This document shows, in pieces, positions 63,173 to 64,000 of a DNA stretch of 64,000 bases. Source of the stretch: Paeniglutamicibacter gangotriensis Lz1y (GTDB lineage Bacteria; Actinomycetota; Actinomycetes; Actinomycetales; Micrococcaceae). Within the stretch, counting starts at the first letter, position 1. Each line of letters begins with the position of its first letter. The notes under the pieces were generated by a model, which had not been told where the DNA came from, ran no database searches, and was given only the letters and a program-made list of their open reading frames with translations. Location: assembly GCF_000348945.1 (NCBI RefSeq), contig NZ_AOCK01000001.1, positions 558,001 to 622,000 on the forward strand, given 5' to 3'. A program made the position numbers and the translations under genes.

Positions 63173-64000
63173 ATGGGCTATGAAGTGCGCGGGGGACCGG
63201 GATCCATCAAGTTCTCGGTCACCGAGCTTGAACGAACGACCACGATGCTGGGAAGGGCCGCCTCCGAACTGATGGAGGGGACCTCGACATTGGCCCGCAT
63301 GCCGGTCTTTCCTGCGGCGATGCTGGCATTGGGACCCTTGACGATGCGTGGACAGGTGTTGGCCGCGGTGCGGGGTGTGGCCGAGGCAGCCGGAATGTGC
63401 ACGGCACGGGCAGCCGAGACCACGGCGTTGGCAGTCAAGGTCTCCACCGCCCGGTTCCGCTATGAACAAACCGAGGCCCTGGTGGGCAACGGAATCAATG
63501 CGGTGCGTGGCACCCTGCTGCCTCTGGCGGTGATGCGGGACCTGGCAGAGAACAAGGGCCGGCCACGGACCGAAACCACCGAGGACATGATCAACCAGTT
63601 GCCCGAGTTCCTGGGACTTCCCTTCTCGCTGCTGCGGGATCTCGAACATGGCGGTGCGTTCGAGGCGCCGTTGGCAGATCGGCTGTATCCGCAACTGACC
63701 GATTTACTCACCGGCCAGAACCTCCTGCACCTGGGTCCCATCGAAATCCGGGGCAGGGCCCCGGAGCGTGTCATGGAATTCGACGGGACCGTCGAATCAC
63801 TCATGGAGCTGCAGCAATTGGCGGAGCGCGAACCTCCGGGCAGCTTGCTGGTCACCCGAATCGATGCACCCGAGGGACCTGTCTACGTCGTGACGATTCC
63901 CGGGACCCAGTCCGATCCGCTGCGCGAGATGAACGAGGACGTCAAAAAGCTCGGGGGAGCGGGGCCGCAGGATGGGATGGAAAACCCCTGGGACGGGATC
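63173..64000 (+). CDS. Large protein with alpha/beta-hydrolase-like region, 3' end missing
   Basis: The frame opens at ATG 63173 behind AAGAGGAGCAAGAAGG and is still open at the window edge (276 codons). The first 120 residues are helical and alanine-rich. The last part has VYVVTIPGTQSDPL and NPWDGI, which resembles the beta-strand/oxyanion region of actinobacterial alpha/beta hydrolases that pair with ESX-like small proteins; this is recalled and not proven. The catalytic serine would lie beyond the edge. Confidence 0.75.
   Translation, partial: MGYEVRGGPGSIKFSVTELERTTTMLGRAASELMEGTSTLARMPVFPAAMLALGPLTMRGQVLAAVRGVAEAAGMCTARAAETTALAVKVSTARFRYEQTEALVGNGINAVRGTLLPLAVMRDLAENKGRPRTETTEDMINQLPEFLGLPFSLLRDLEHGGAFEAPLADRLYPQLTDLLTGQNLLHLGPIEIRGRAPERVMEFDGTVESLMELQQLAEREPPGSLLVTRIDAPEGPVYVVTIPGTQSDPLREMNEDVKKLGGAGPQDGMENPWDGI

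Noticed and set aside
1-64000. tRNA, rRNA or CRISPR arrays
   Set aside because: No cloverleaf with a GGTTCGA-type loop, no rRNA segment and no regularly spaced repeats were seen by reading; a covariance-model search could still find a missed tRNA.

Overview
The window is GC-rich, densely coded, mostly single-gene or short-operon DNA with strong GC preference at third codon positions. The gene content (YceI and DUF2695 proteins, MmyB-type XRE regulator beside an SDR, ~840-residue UvrA-like protein, thioredoxin under a SigR-like promoter, LAxTG surface protein, DtxR-type metal regulator) suggests a high-GC actinobacterium, most likely an Arthrobacter-like Micrococcaceae. The genus is an inference; no rRNA or tRNA gene was seen.

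Layout. 0-6 kb: DUF6328 fragment, UvrA-like ATPase, ten-helix membrane protein, FAD monooxygenase. 6-13 kb: a lipoprotein gene broken by an in-frame TGA, rlmN, AhpD-like and MpaB-like proteins, a 39-residue Cys-rich gene divergent from trx, an aminotransferase, a DUF2695 protein and a thioesterase. 13-25 kb: MarR regulator divergent from a dinucleotide-binding oxidoreductase and LLM flavin enzyme, YceI with a palindromic operator, serine-glyoxylate-type aminotransferase, BenE transporter, SDR plus MmyB regulator, squalene-cyclase-like protein. 25-33.6 kb: a 1285-residue cell-wall-anchored nucleotidase, then an aldehyde dehydrogenase/GMC oxidoreductase operon preceded by an AraC gene with an apparent single-base frameshift.

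33.6-41.4 kb: a class II Fic gene lying between two direct copies of the araC 5' end, with an inverted repeat at its own ribosome binding site; ROK regulator divergent from a sugar porter; and a response regulator / histidine kinase / TAXI binding-protein operon with no TRAP permease. 41.7-45.3 kb is the disturbed part: an IS200/IS605-type element (decayed tnpA, catalytically complete tnpB) sits inside an MHS-family transporter gene whose middle is missing, followed by further remnants.

45.7-64 kb: tandem DszC/SfnC-like flavin monooxygenase-type genes, two unrecognised proteins, an Xre/MbcA-type antitoxin overlapping a truncated RES toxin, a translationally coupled ABC ATPase / permease / NarL-type kinase / response regulator operon, a Mn-type DtxR regulator, a cation symporter, a convergent Mn(II) ABC importer whose binding-site residues and upstream palindromes fit regulation by that DtxR protein, a VOC protein, purB, and the start of a two-gene unit with an alpha/beta-hydrolase-like protein running off the end.

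The most unusual points are the fic gene between araC direct repeats, the sensor operon with a TAXI binding protein, the transposon-split transporter, and several genes disrupted by a single stop or frameshift, which should be told apart from assembly errors.
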